This document shows positions 7,839 to 13,926 of a stretch of DNA of 35,032 nt, in pieces. This DNA is from an uncultured Collinsella sp. (GTDB lineage: Bacteria; Actinomycetota; Coriobacteriia; Coriobacteriales; Coriobacteriaceae), in the NCBI GenBank assembly GCA_900549535.1, contig UROR01000007.1, positions 1 through 35,032 on the forward strand, given 5' to 3'. The notes under the pieces are model-generated. The model saw only the letters and a program-made list of their open reading frames with translations, was not told the origin of the DNA and ran no database searches. A program made the translations under genes and the position numbers. Position 1 is the stretch's first letter, and every line of letters starts with the position of its first letter.

Positions 7839-8723
7839 TTAACTCTCCTGATCGTAGAAGGTGGCATGAGGTGCGTCGAAGATGAGCTTGGTGCTACCAA
7901 GCGTGCCATAACGCGCCTTAAGGACCCGAACAAGCAGGGGACGAACGTCAAGCTCTGAGTTGTATTTCCGCTCCTTCTTGTCCTTGCCATCGACCTGCAG
8001 GAAGAGGGCGTTATCAGAGCCGTAGTCGATACCCTGCGAGCCCGCGAAGACGTTGAGCTCGGTGTTCGCGTCGTTGTACTTGTCTCGTGTGACGCTGCTG
8101 ATCAGGAAGACGGGGACGTCATACGTCCGGGCGATGTTTCCGAGTGCCTGCACGCAGGCGGTGATGACGACGCGCTCTTCCGCGCGGACGTCGAAGGACG
8201 TCGCGGCGATGAGCTGCAGGTAGTCAACGAAGAGAGCGGGATGCTGGCCGCGGACGTGGATGCAGTCACCGATGCAACGGCAGAGGTCCTCCATGGACGT
8301 CTGACCGTCCATGATGCACGAGTTGGGTGCTACGGTCTCGGCGTAGGTGGCGCAGGCGCGCTCAAATGCCTTCCGCTTCTCGGGGACGGCTCCGGTCGCC
8401 TCGGAAAGGCTGAAGTCTCCGTTGCCAAGGCGCGTGATGCCCTTCTGGGCGATGCGATACGCGGGGAGTTCTGCGGAGTAGAAGACAGTGGGTACGCCTT
8501 GGGAGGCGAGGTCGTCGGAGATGACTTTGAGGAGTGTCGTCTTGCCGGCGGCTGGTGCCGCTCCGACTATGGTCAGGATTCCGGGCACGACACCGCCGAT
8601 GAGTTTGTCGAGAGAGGGGAGGCTACGTATATGAGCCATGGGCTTACGCCCGTTCATCTCCTTGATATATGTCTTGAGCTGATCGGCTTCGACGTTGAAC
8701 GAGCTATTGGCTACAGGTTGCAC
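7839..8723 (-). CDS. DnaB/RecA-like ATPase (replicative-helicase C-terminal domain)
   Basis: A 294-residue RecA-fold ATPase resembling the C-terminal motor of DnaB, without the DnaB N-terminal primase-binding domain. Walker A is GAAPAAGKTT (54-63), Walker B is ALFVDYLQLI (about 163-172), and the segment following FLISSV fits the DnaB-type core. It could unwind the element during transfer or plasmid-like replication, as RepA-type helicases do. The start overlaps the end of the HTH gene by 13 bp and the stop is three bases before mobC, so it belongs to the operon. No replication initiator is visible beside it. Role beyond ATPase/helicase is inferred. Confidence 0.75.
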   Translation of the reverse strand: MQPVANSSFNVEADQLKTYIKEMNGRKPMAHIRSLPSLDKLIGGVVPGILTIVGAAPAAGKTTLLKVISDDLASQGVPTVFYSAELPAYRIAQKGITRLGNGDFSLSEATGAVPEKRKAFERACATYAETVAPNSCIMDGQTSMEDLCRCIGDCIHVRGQHPALFVDYLQLIAATSFDVRAEERVVITACVQALGNIARTYDVPVFLISSVTRDKYNDANTELNVFAGSQGIDYGSDNALFLQVDGKDKKERKYNSELDVRPLLVRVLKARYGTLGSTKLIFDAPHATFYDQES

Positions 8724-8956
8724 GGATTCGTCACCTCCAGCTCGTGAAGGTACTCAAAAAAACTGGACTCAATGACGAAGAGGCGGCTGTGAAGCTTGAG
8801 GCAGCGCCCGCTCTCTTTCATCAAGGACGCAGCAGCAACCTCTCCAAGCCCGGTCAGCTCGCGAATCTCGGTGACGCCGAGCAAGCGCTCGCGCCCCAGA
8901 ACGATGCGAGGAGGAGCGGGCATGACGCCCGCTTTGGGAACAGTGGAATCTACCAT
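8711..8956 (-). CDS. Small helix-turn-helix DNA-binding protein, excisionase-like
   Basis: An 81-residue protein and first gene of the mobilization operon. The segment LLGVTEIRELTGLGEVAAASLMKE is a helix-turn-helix like those of excisionases and MerR-type proteins, followed by a short C-terminal helix. I use the ATG at 8956 because an AGGAG site lies just ahead; the longer frame from 9109 has no such site and has low-complexity composition. It could be the recombination directionality factor of the nearby integrase or the operon's regulator. Confidence 0.65.
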   Translation of the reverse strand: MVDSTVPKAGVMPAPPRIVLGRERLLGVTEIRELTGLGEVAAASLMKESGRCLKLHSRLFVIESSFFEYLHELEVTNPCNL

Positions 8957-9180
8957 GGTAGAATCTCCTTTGGTCTGCTCACTCCTCCCCACCTCAGTTT
9001 GGCGACTAGAGGGGAGGGGTGGGCGGCTTTTTATTTCTGCGGCCTTTCTCGGGCACCTCCGTTCTGGCACTCGCTTTTCTGCACAATTCGATGATACTGC
9101 TTCTGGCAATCATAGCGTTGAAGATTCAGAAAAAGTTCCGAAAAGTTTCTGATAAGCACTTCTACCTCGAAAAACAGGGC

Positions 9181-9186
9181 TATACT
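9181..9186 (+). promoter_or_regulatory. Candidate -10 box for the unknown gene at 9214
   Basis: TATACT lies 27 bases before the ATG at 9214 in an AT-rich leader. The -35 region (near 9158-9164) is weak. The 257-bp gap between the divergent genes (8957-9213) should also hold the promoter of the mobilization operon; I see no strong match for it. Confidence 0.4.
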
Positions 9187-9213
9187 TGCTATGAAAACCG
9201 ATTGGAGGATGAA

Positions 9214-9960
9214 ATGGATTACTTTAAGAAACCGAAAAAGCGCAAGTTTGGAACAACTGTTCTCGAGCAGACCGATGACAACATCAGCATGTTCAAAGAG
9301 CAACATCCGGAAGAGTTTAAGACTCCAGGAGAAGTGGTCGACCTTCTTTCGACCCTCTGTCTAAGGGTTAATAAAGGCGCGGCTGCAGAGCTGGGTGCTT
9401 TTTGTGCGCAACGGATCAAGTCTATTCAGGATGAGCTTGGTGGATATAGCGATGTCGAATCCACTTCGCTCGCTGCCGACGATTTAAACGACAAGCTCTC
9501 CTATTACAAAGTCCTTCGCAACCACATGCTGCGATTTGTCCCGCAAGACAGCCTTGTCGATAAAGGGCCATCAATGAAACGCGTTGACTTGCGAGGCGGC
9601 TCGTATCTCGTTATCCCCGACGATTGGCCGGTGGTCAATGAGTCGAACGCCGCGGCGTGCGACTACGCTTTCGTTCTAGAAGTCCGGAATGCAAGTGATG
9701 AAATCCCGCACTTTGTTTATCTGTCCTCAAAGGAAGCGTGCTCTACGGATGAGGTTCTTAATGCGATTGCCGAGATCTGGTTGGGGATTCGTGATATCCA
9801 AAGTGCCCAAGTCGAGCCGATCTATGACAAGAACGGTGCGATTCTTAATGCCAACGAATGGATGAAGGCACCTATAATCGGCGTTTTTCCCATTCGTGAC
9901 GCCTCGTCGTTTTCTTGGGAGGAAAAAGCTCCATATGGGGCGATGATCTATCGCCATTAG
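9214..9960 (+). CDS. Protein of unknown function (element cargo)
   Basis: I do not recognise this 248-residue protein. It starts with a very basic segment (KKPKKRKFG), has no signal peptide or membrane helix, and looks soluble. The first half is helical and the second half has alternating hydrophobic strands. The ATG at 9214 is chosen for its GGAGG site five bases ahead; upstream codons encode a low-quality extension. Base composition is more AT-rich than the surrounding genes, which suggests a separate origin. It is transcribed away from the mobilization operon and toward the integrase, and ends at a shared bidirectional terminator. A host-interaction or defence role is possible but not shown. 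Confidence 0.8.
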   Translation: MDYFKKPKKRKFGTTVLEQTDDNISMFKEQHPEEFKTPGEVVDLLSTLCLRVNKGAAAELGAFCAQRIKSIQDELGGYSDVESTSLAADDLNDKLSYYKVLRNHMLRFVPQDSLVDKGPSMKRVDLRGGSYLVIPDDWPVVNESNAAACDYAFVLEVRNASDEIPHFVYLSSKEACSTDEVLNAIAEIWLGIRDIQSAQVEPIYDKNGAILNANEWMKAPIIGVFPIRDASSFSWEEKAPYGAMIYRH

Positions 9961-9978
9961 TCCATCAATATTTAAAGC

Positions 9979-10011
9979 AAGGAAGGACCGGGTATACCCC
10001 GGTCCTTCCTT
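9979..10011. terminator. Bidirectional terminator between the unknown gene and the integrase
   Basis: A perfect 14-bp stem (AAGGAAGGACCGGG with CCCGGTCCTTCCTT) around a 5-base loop lies between the convergent genes. It overlaps the first base of the integrase stop codon and has A/T-rich tails on both sides. Confidence 0.9.
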
Positions 10012-11291
10012 TATGAGCTGCTTTCTTTTGAAATGAGCTCACCAAACGCGTCTGCAGCCTTGCGGTCGTTTGCCTCGATAGCGTGGGAGTAGATGGAGAG
10101 CGTTGTGCTTGGGGATGCGTGCCCAAGTCTCGCCTGAACGGTCTTCACGTCTGCGCCCTCGCCGATCAGGAGCGTCGCCTGGGTGTGCCGCAGGGCATGG
10201 GGAACAAGTCCACTGTAACCCGTTCCCCGTATGTGTTCCTTACCGCCGCGTTTGAATCTCCTGGTGACATTGCTGTAGCTCCCGAAGCCGCTGTCGACGC
10301 AGAAGTCGCGAAACCAGCGGTCGAAGTTGTGTCCATCGACGTTTACCACCGTGGCGAATTTGCCATCTTCTGTTTTGATGACCTTTATTCCGTTGACGAT
10401 GGGGGTCTTGTTGTCCTGGTCGAGCGTATATCGGCTGAGCTGAACCTGCTGCTCTTGTTTCCACCTGTTGAGATAACTGACCAGGGAGTCGTTAATCGCT
10501 ATCGTGCGTCGGCTCATCTTCGATTTTGGTGCTCTGAGGGTCTTGTCATTGGTATATTGCTTCGACACGCTGAGCGTGCGTTGTCCAAAGTCGATATCTT
10601 CCCAGGTCAAGCCGAGCATTTCGCCTCGTCGGAGGCCACATTGGAGTAAAAGCATGGTGCCCGTTGCCTTCGCTGACAGCGGTTCGGCCAGGAGGCAGGA
10701 CAGGAAGCGCGATGCCTCTTCTGCTGTAAGCGGATCTCTTTCCCGATAGGTGGGTTTGGGAAGTTTAACCGGAATGCACGGGTTGCGAAGAATGAGCTCG
10801 TTGTCCACAGCATCCTGGAGAATCTGTCGGAGCTTGACGTGCGTTCCGTGCAGCTCGGCTTCTGACATTCCCTTTTTGCGAGCATCTGCGTAGATATGCC
10901 GTATATCGTCTGGATGTAGATCAGCAAGGCGGATATGGGCGAACATCTCGTGAATGTGGCTAATGTAGTTGCCCTCACGGGCATAGGCAAGCGGCGACCT
11001 GAAGCTGTCTTCCCTTAGGCTGTGAAAGTCCTCAGCGTATTCCGCAACAGTACGATTTCCGCTGTCTCGGACAATCCCAGAGTTCAACTCTTCCTTGTAT
11101 TCCTCCAAAGCCTTGCGGAGCATCGCGTTTTGCGTTCTCTTGTTCATGCCCTCGCAGTGCAGCGTTCTCTTGGGTGAATAGGCATACTTGCCGGTCTTTG
11201 GATCCTTGCCGAGGTTGAAGCGGTATTGGAATACACCCTCTTTAACCTGGTATATGCTGCCGTTTCCGATGACTCGTGGTCTTGTGCTCAT
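10011..11291 (-). CDS. int: Tyrosine-type integrase
   Basis: Site-specific recombinase of 426 residues that would insert and excise the element at the adjacent tRNA-like site. It has an N-terminal arm-binding region (about 5-60), a core-binding helical domain (about 65-170) and a C-terminal catalytic domain. The catalytic set is visible: Arg in CGLRRGEMLGL (about 220), HALRHTQ (about 364-370), the GHASPSTT stretch with its His, and the nucleophile Tyr in LSIYSHA (about 400). The ATG at 11291 follows AAGGA. The leader contains a long perfect hairpin whose base touches this ribosome site, so translation may be controlled. It is monocistronic and ends at the bidirectional terminator. Confidence 0.95.
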   Translation of the reverse strand: MSTRPRVIGNGSIYQVKEGVFQYRFNLGKDPKTGKYAYSPKRTLHCEGMNKRTQNAMLRKALEEYKEELNSGIVRDSGNRTVAEYAEDFHSLREDSFRSPLAYAREGNYISHIHEMFAHIRLADLHPDDIRHIYADARKKGMSEAELHGTHVKLRQILQDAVDNELILRNPCIPVKLPKPTYRERDPLTAEEASRFLSCLLAEPLSAKATGTMLLLQCGLRRGEMLGLTWEDIDFGQRTLSVSKQYTNDKTLRAPKSKMSRRTIAINDSLVSYLNRWKQEQQVQLSRYTLDQDNKTPIVNGIKVIKTEDGKFATVVNVDGHNFDRWFRDFCVDSGFGSYSNVTRRFKRGGKEHIRGTGYSGLVPHALRHTQATLLIGEGADVKTVQARLGHASPSTTLSIYSHAIEANDRKAADAFGELISKESSS

Positions 11292-11302
11292 GATGGGATT
11301 CC

Positions 11303-11356
11303 TTGAGGGTAGGCTAGGGGCAAGCCCTTAAAGGCTTGCCCCTAGCCTACCCTCAA
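11303..11356. repeat. 24-bp perfect inverted repeat in the integrase leader
   Basis: Arms 11303-11326 and 11333-11356 are exact reverse complements around the loop CTTAAA. The arm starts TTGAGGGTAGG. The hairpin base abuts the integrase ribosome site (CAAGGA on the minus strand), and no T-run follows it, so it is not a standard terminator. It may control int translation or bind Int/Xis. Confidence 0.9.
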
Positions 11357-11397
11357 AATTCTACCCAATCAAGAGTGCTTGGGTAGAATCAGGGTAG
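11307..11397. promoter_or_regulatory. Cluster of five GGGTAG/CTACCC hexamers, candidate integrase arm sites
   Basis: GGGTAG occurs at 11307, 11381 and 11392, and CTACCC at 11347 and 11361. The middle pair forms an 11-bp perfect inverted repeat, ATTCTACCCAA (11358-11368) with TTGGGTAGAAT (11379-11389). Repeated short motifs in both orientations between int and the core attachment site are the usual layout of arm-type sites. ATTCTA at 11358-11363 also reads TAGAAT on the minus strand, a possible int -10 box. Confidence 0.6.
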
Positions 11398-11506
11398 AAA
11401 GATTTTGAACCGTATAAGTTGCATTTCTTAAAAATAGCCATCTTACGTGCGGTTATATGATTTTAGAAGAAATTATAAAACACCAGGTCAAATAGAAATA
11501 CAAGAC

Positions 11507-11551
11507 CTCCTAAAGCGGGTGTCGACGGTTCGAATCCGCCCGGGGGCACCA
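11507..11551 (+). other. Attachment site: 3' half of a tRNA-Arg(CCU)-like gene
   Basis: From 11507 the sequence reads as a tRNA from its anticodon loop onward: loop CTCCTAA (anticodon CCT), anticodon-stem 3' strand, 5-base variable region, T-stem with loop TTCGAAT (11529-11535), acceptor strand CGGGGGC, discriminator A and encoded CCA (11549-11551). No matching 5' half (acceptor GCCCCCG, D-arm) exists upstream; that DNA is AT-rich element sequence. The T-stem has one A-C mismatch. This fits recombination within the anticodon loop, with the intact tRNA at the other end of the element. Crossover position is inferred. Confidence 0.7.
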
Positions 11552-11632
11552 GAAGATTATGACGGCGTCGCGAGAGCGGCGCCGTTTCTGGTTTGTGGGG
11601 GCCGTCGGCGGATTCGAGCCGTCGACACCCGC
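11516..11632. repeat. 26-bp inverted copy of the tRNA variable/T-arm segment
   Basis: The segment 11607-11632 is the reverse complement of the variable-to-T-arm part of the tRNA fragment (from 11516), with a single mismatch over 26 bases. The two copies could form a hairpin enclosing the terminator at 11562-11585. The inverted copy has no acceptor stem matching the first copy. Confidence 0.85.
11562..11585 (+). terminator. Hairpin after the tRNA fragment, probable tRNA terminator
   Basis: A 10-bp stem (ACGGCGTCGC with GCGGCGCCGT, one G-T pair) with a GAGA tetraloop starts 11 bases past the CCA end and is followed by TTCTGGTTT. The T-run is weak. Confidence 0.6.
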
Positions 11633-11659
11633 GTCACCAATTTCCCCGCGGGGGGAGTT

Positions 11660-11684
11660 TTCGAATCCGCCCGGGGGCACCAGA
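11660..11684 (+). repeat. Second tRNA 3' end: 25-bp direct repeat of the T-loop-to-CCA segment
   Basis: Bases 11660-11684 repeat 11529-11553 exactly (T-loop TTCGAAT through acceptor, CCA and GA). Upstream of it the sequence differs, so it is another truncated tRNA end. It is followed by its own hairpin at 11693-11721. It may be a footprint of an earlier integration or of a former tandem tRNA. Confidence 0.85.
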
Positions 11685-11692
11685 GGAATATC

Positions 11693-11721
11693 GAGCCCGG
11701 TACCGCTACGGTGCCTGGCTC
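11693..11721 (+). terminator. Hairpin after the second tRNA 3' end
   Basis: Arms GAGCCCGGTACCG and CGGTGCCTGGCTC pair at 12 of 13 positions (one G-T) around a CTA loop. It is followed by TTCTGGTT, the same tail as the hairpin at 11562, which supports a tRNA-terminator origin for both. Confidence 0.55.
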
Positions 11722-11747
11722 TTCTGGTTCATGCCATGTCAAAAACG

Positions 11748-11782
11748 AGGCGCCCGCTTGCTGGGGGAGCAAGCGGGCGCCT
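11748..11782 (-). terminator. Strong terminator of the pknB operon
   Basis: A perfect 15-bp stem (AGGCGCCCGCTTGCT and its complement) with a 5-base loop lies 50 bp past the pknB stop. On the minus strand it is followed by CGTTTTTG. Confidence 0.92.
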
Positions 11783-11832
11783 GTGAGCGAATATGTTTGC
11801 GGCGAAAGCCGTGATGAGCGGTGGGGTGGCGA

Positions 11833-13794
11833 CTAGTTGGTCGTACCGGAATCGTCACCCGTGCCCGAGCCAGAGCCAGAGCCCGAGCCAGAAAGTGCGA
11901 CTGTTAGCGTGATCGTGCTGTCGGTGGACTGCTTGCCGGTGGGGGAGACGCCCGTAACGGTGGCATCCTCGTTACCGCTTACGGGATTGCCGTTCTGGTC
12001 ACAGAAGCCGATGTTATAGAAACCGGCGTTGTTGAGCGCGGTGACGGCGGCGGAGATGCTCTTGCCGTACAGGTTGCCCGGAACACTGGCCTTGCCGGAC
12101 TTCTTGGCAATGACGACGGTAATCGTGGCGCCGGGCTTCTGTTTGCCGCTGGGGTTCCAGCTGATCACGGTGCCCTCGGTAATCGAGTCGTTCTCCTGGT
12201 AGCTCACGTCGACGCCAAAGCCTGCCATATCGAGGGCGTTGCGTGCTTGGGCCTCGGTCATGTCGGTCAGGTCGGGGACGGACGTGGTATCCGGGCCGCT
12301 CGAGACCTTGTACGAGATGGTCGTGCCCTTCGCGACTTCCTTGCCGGCTTCGGTGCCCTGCTCAAAGACCTGGCCCTCATCGGCCTCGTTGGCCTCCTCG
12401 GAGGCGTTGCCCTTCAGGCCAACGCTTGCCAGCGCGGCTTCTGCCTGGTCCTTGGTCAGGCCGACAAGCTTGGGAACCTCAACCTTCTCGGAGGGCTTGG
12501 GGCCCTTGGAGATTACCAGGTTCACCTTGGTGCCCTTGGCCTTCTTGGTGTTGCCGTTGGGCGTCTGCTCGGCGACCTTGCCCTCGTCGACATCGTCGTT
12601 GTAGCTTTGGTCGATGGTGCCGACCTCGAGGCCGGCTTCCTTGATCAGCTCGACGGCAGTCTGCTGGTCCTTGCCCAGCACATCGGGCACGGTGACCTGC
12701 TCGCCGCCAAAGAGTCCTGTGGCAAAGGCCACCACGATGCCGATGACGGCAACGGCTGCTACCACGGCGGCGATGATCTTATTCTTGTTGGATTTGGGCT
12801 TTTCGACCTCGTAGGAGCCGGTAGAGCCCGAAACCGAGCTACGGGCGGTATTCTGGCCGCTCACGCCCGAAACGGGACGCACCATGGCGCGCGTCTGATC
12901 GGAAAGCTCGCGAGTCTTGGTGGCGCCCAGCTCACCGGGGGCACCGATGATGCGCGTGGGCTCCGAGACGTTGACGGCACGGCCCGACAGGTAGCTGTTG
13001 AGTACCTGACGCAGCTCGTCGGCGGTCTGGAAGCGGTTTGCCGGGTCCTTCTCCATGCACTTGAGGATGATGCGCTCAAGGTCGGCGTCGACACCGGAGT
13101 TGATCTGGCTCGGCGGGATAGGCAGCTCGTTGACCTGCTTGAGTGCGACCGAGATAGCGTCGTCACCGTCAAAGGGAACGCGGCCGGTGGCGCACTCGTA
13201 CATCACGACGCCCAGCGAGTAGATATCCGAGGTGGGGCCGAGGTCCTGACCGCGGGTCTGCTCGGGGCTGACGTAGTGGGCGGTTCCCAGCACGTTGTTG
13301 TCTTGCGTGAGGTGGCTGTTCTTGGCGCGCGCGATGCCAAAGTCCATCACCTTGATGTTGCCGTCGGGCAGCACCATGATGTTCTGCGGCTTAATGTCGC
13401 GGTGGATGATCTCGTGCTTGTGGGCGACCGAAAGCGCAGAGCTGATCTGCGAGCCGATCTGGGCGACCTTCTTGGGGTCGAGGGCGCCGTGGCTCTTGAT
13501 GCCGCTCTTGAGGTCGGTACCGCGCAGGTACTCCATGACGATGTAATAGGTGTCGCCGTCCTTGCCCCAATCGTAGACGCCCACGATATAGGGGGAGGAG
13601 AGACCTGCTGCTGCCTGGGCCTCCTGCTTAAAGCGGGCGGCGAAGGTGGCGTCACCGGCATACTGCGGCAGCATGATCTTGACGGCAACCGTGCGGTCGA
13701 GGACCTGATCTTGCGCACGGAAGACGGTCGCCATGCCGCCCGTTCCCACCTTATCCTTGAGGAGGTATCTTCCCCCGAGGACCCTCTGTTCCAT
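11833..13794 (-). CDS. pknB: Ser/Thr protein kinase with four PASTA domains (PknB/Stk1)
   Basis: Membrane kinase that senses peptidoglycan fragments outside and phosphorylates cell-wall and division proteins inside. Of 653 residues, the catalytic domain spans about 8-270 with the Gly-rich loop (VGTGGMATVF), Lys39 (VAVKI), HRDIKPQN (about 133-140) and DFGIAR. After a linker with Thr/Ser-rich potential phosphosites comes one membrane helix (about 340-365), then four extracellular PASTA repeats, beginning at VPDVLG, VPKLVG, VPDLTD and VPGNLYG. The C-terminus is a Ser-Gly dipeptide repeat and an Asp/Thr tail. The ATG at 13794 has an AGGAG site. It is the last gene of the envelope cluster, 132 bp after the RodA-PbpA gene, as in other actinobacteria where pknB follows pbpA and pknA. 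Confidence 0.95.
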   Translation of the reverse strand: MEQRVLGGRYLLKDKVGTGGMATVFRAQDQVLDRTVAVKIMLPQYAGDATFAARFKQEAQAAAGLSSPYIVGVYDWGKDGDTYYIVMEYLRGTDLKSGIKSHGALDPKKVAQIGSQISSALSVAHKHEIIHRDIKPQNIMVLPDGNIKVMDFGIARAKNSHLTQDNNVLGTAHYVSPEQTRGQDLGPTSDIYSLGVVMYECATGRVPFDGDDAISVALKQVNELPIPPSQINSGVDADLERIILKCMEKDPANRFQTADELRQVLNSYLSGRAVNVSEPTRIIGAPGELGATKTRELSDQTRAMVRPVSGVSGQNTARSSVSGSTGSYEVEKPKSNKNKIIAAVVAAVAVIGIVVAFATGLFGGEQVTVPDVLGKDQQTAVELIKEAGLEVGTIDQSYNDDVDEGKVAEQTPNGNTKKAKGTKVNLVISKGPKPSEKVEVPKLVGLTKDQAEAALASVGLKGNASEEANEADEGQVFEQGTEAGKEVAKGTTISYKVSSGPDTTSVPDLTDMTEAQARNALDMAGFGVDVSYQENDSITEGTVISWNPSGKQKPGATITVVIAKKSGKASVPGNLYGKSISAAVTALNNAGFYNIGFCDQNGNPVSGNEDATVTGVSPTGKQSTDSTITLTVALSGSGSGSGSGTGDDSGTTN

Positions 13795-13926
13795 TCCTGC
13801 TCCTAACTAACTTATTCGCTCAACGATGTGTGTAGTACCAAATCTATGGCCGCTGGGACCGCGTGGCGCCTTGCCGCTAGCTCATCGGCCGCGGCGCGCC
13901 CCAAGTATCCGCTTCGATCACAGGCA

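Larger units (their letters stand above)
1..11551. mobile_element. Integrative mobilizable element (right part; left end outside window)
   Basis: Mobility genes (integrase, HTH protein, RecA-like ATPase, MobC, coupling protein, relaxase) and a methyltransferase/DUF262 cargo pair end at a tRNA-Arg-like 3' half at 11507-11551, next to the chromosomal pknB operon. A relaxase and coupling protein are present but no VirB4 or mating-channel gene is visible, so the element looks mobilizable rather than self-conjugative; genes left of base 1 could change that. The boundary is inferred from the tRNA fragment and the integrase position. The other attachment site is not in the window. Confidence 0.8.

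Noticed and set aside
11507..11551. Functional tRNA gene at the att site
   Set aside because: No 5' half with acceptor GCCCCCG or D-arm is present upstream; only the 3' half is there.
11447..11836. ORFs reading through the tRNA repeats
   Set aside because: They are made from tRNA remnants and hairpins, with no ribosome site.
12247..13806. 519-residue plus-strand ORF antisense to pknB
   Set aside because: The minus strand encodes an intact PASTA kinase; the plus frame has Gly/Leu/Asp bias typical of a shadow.
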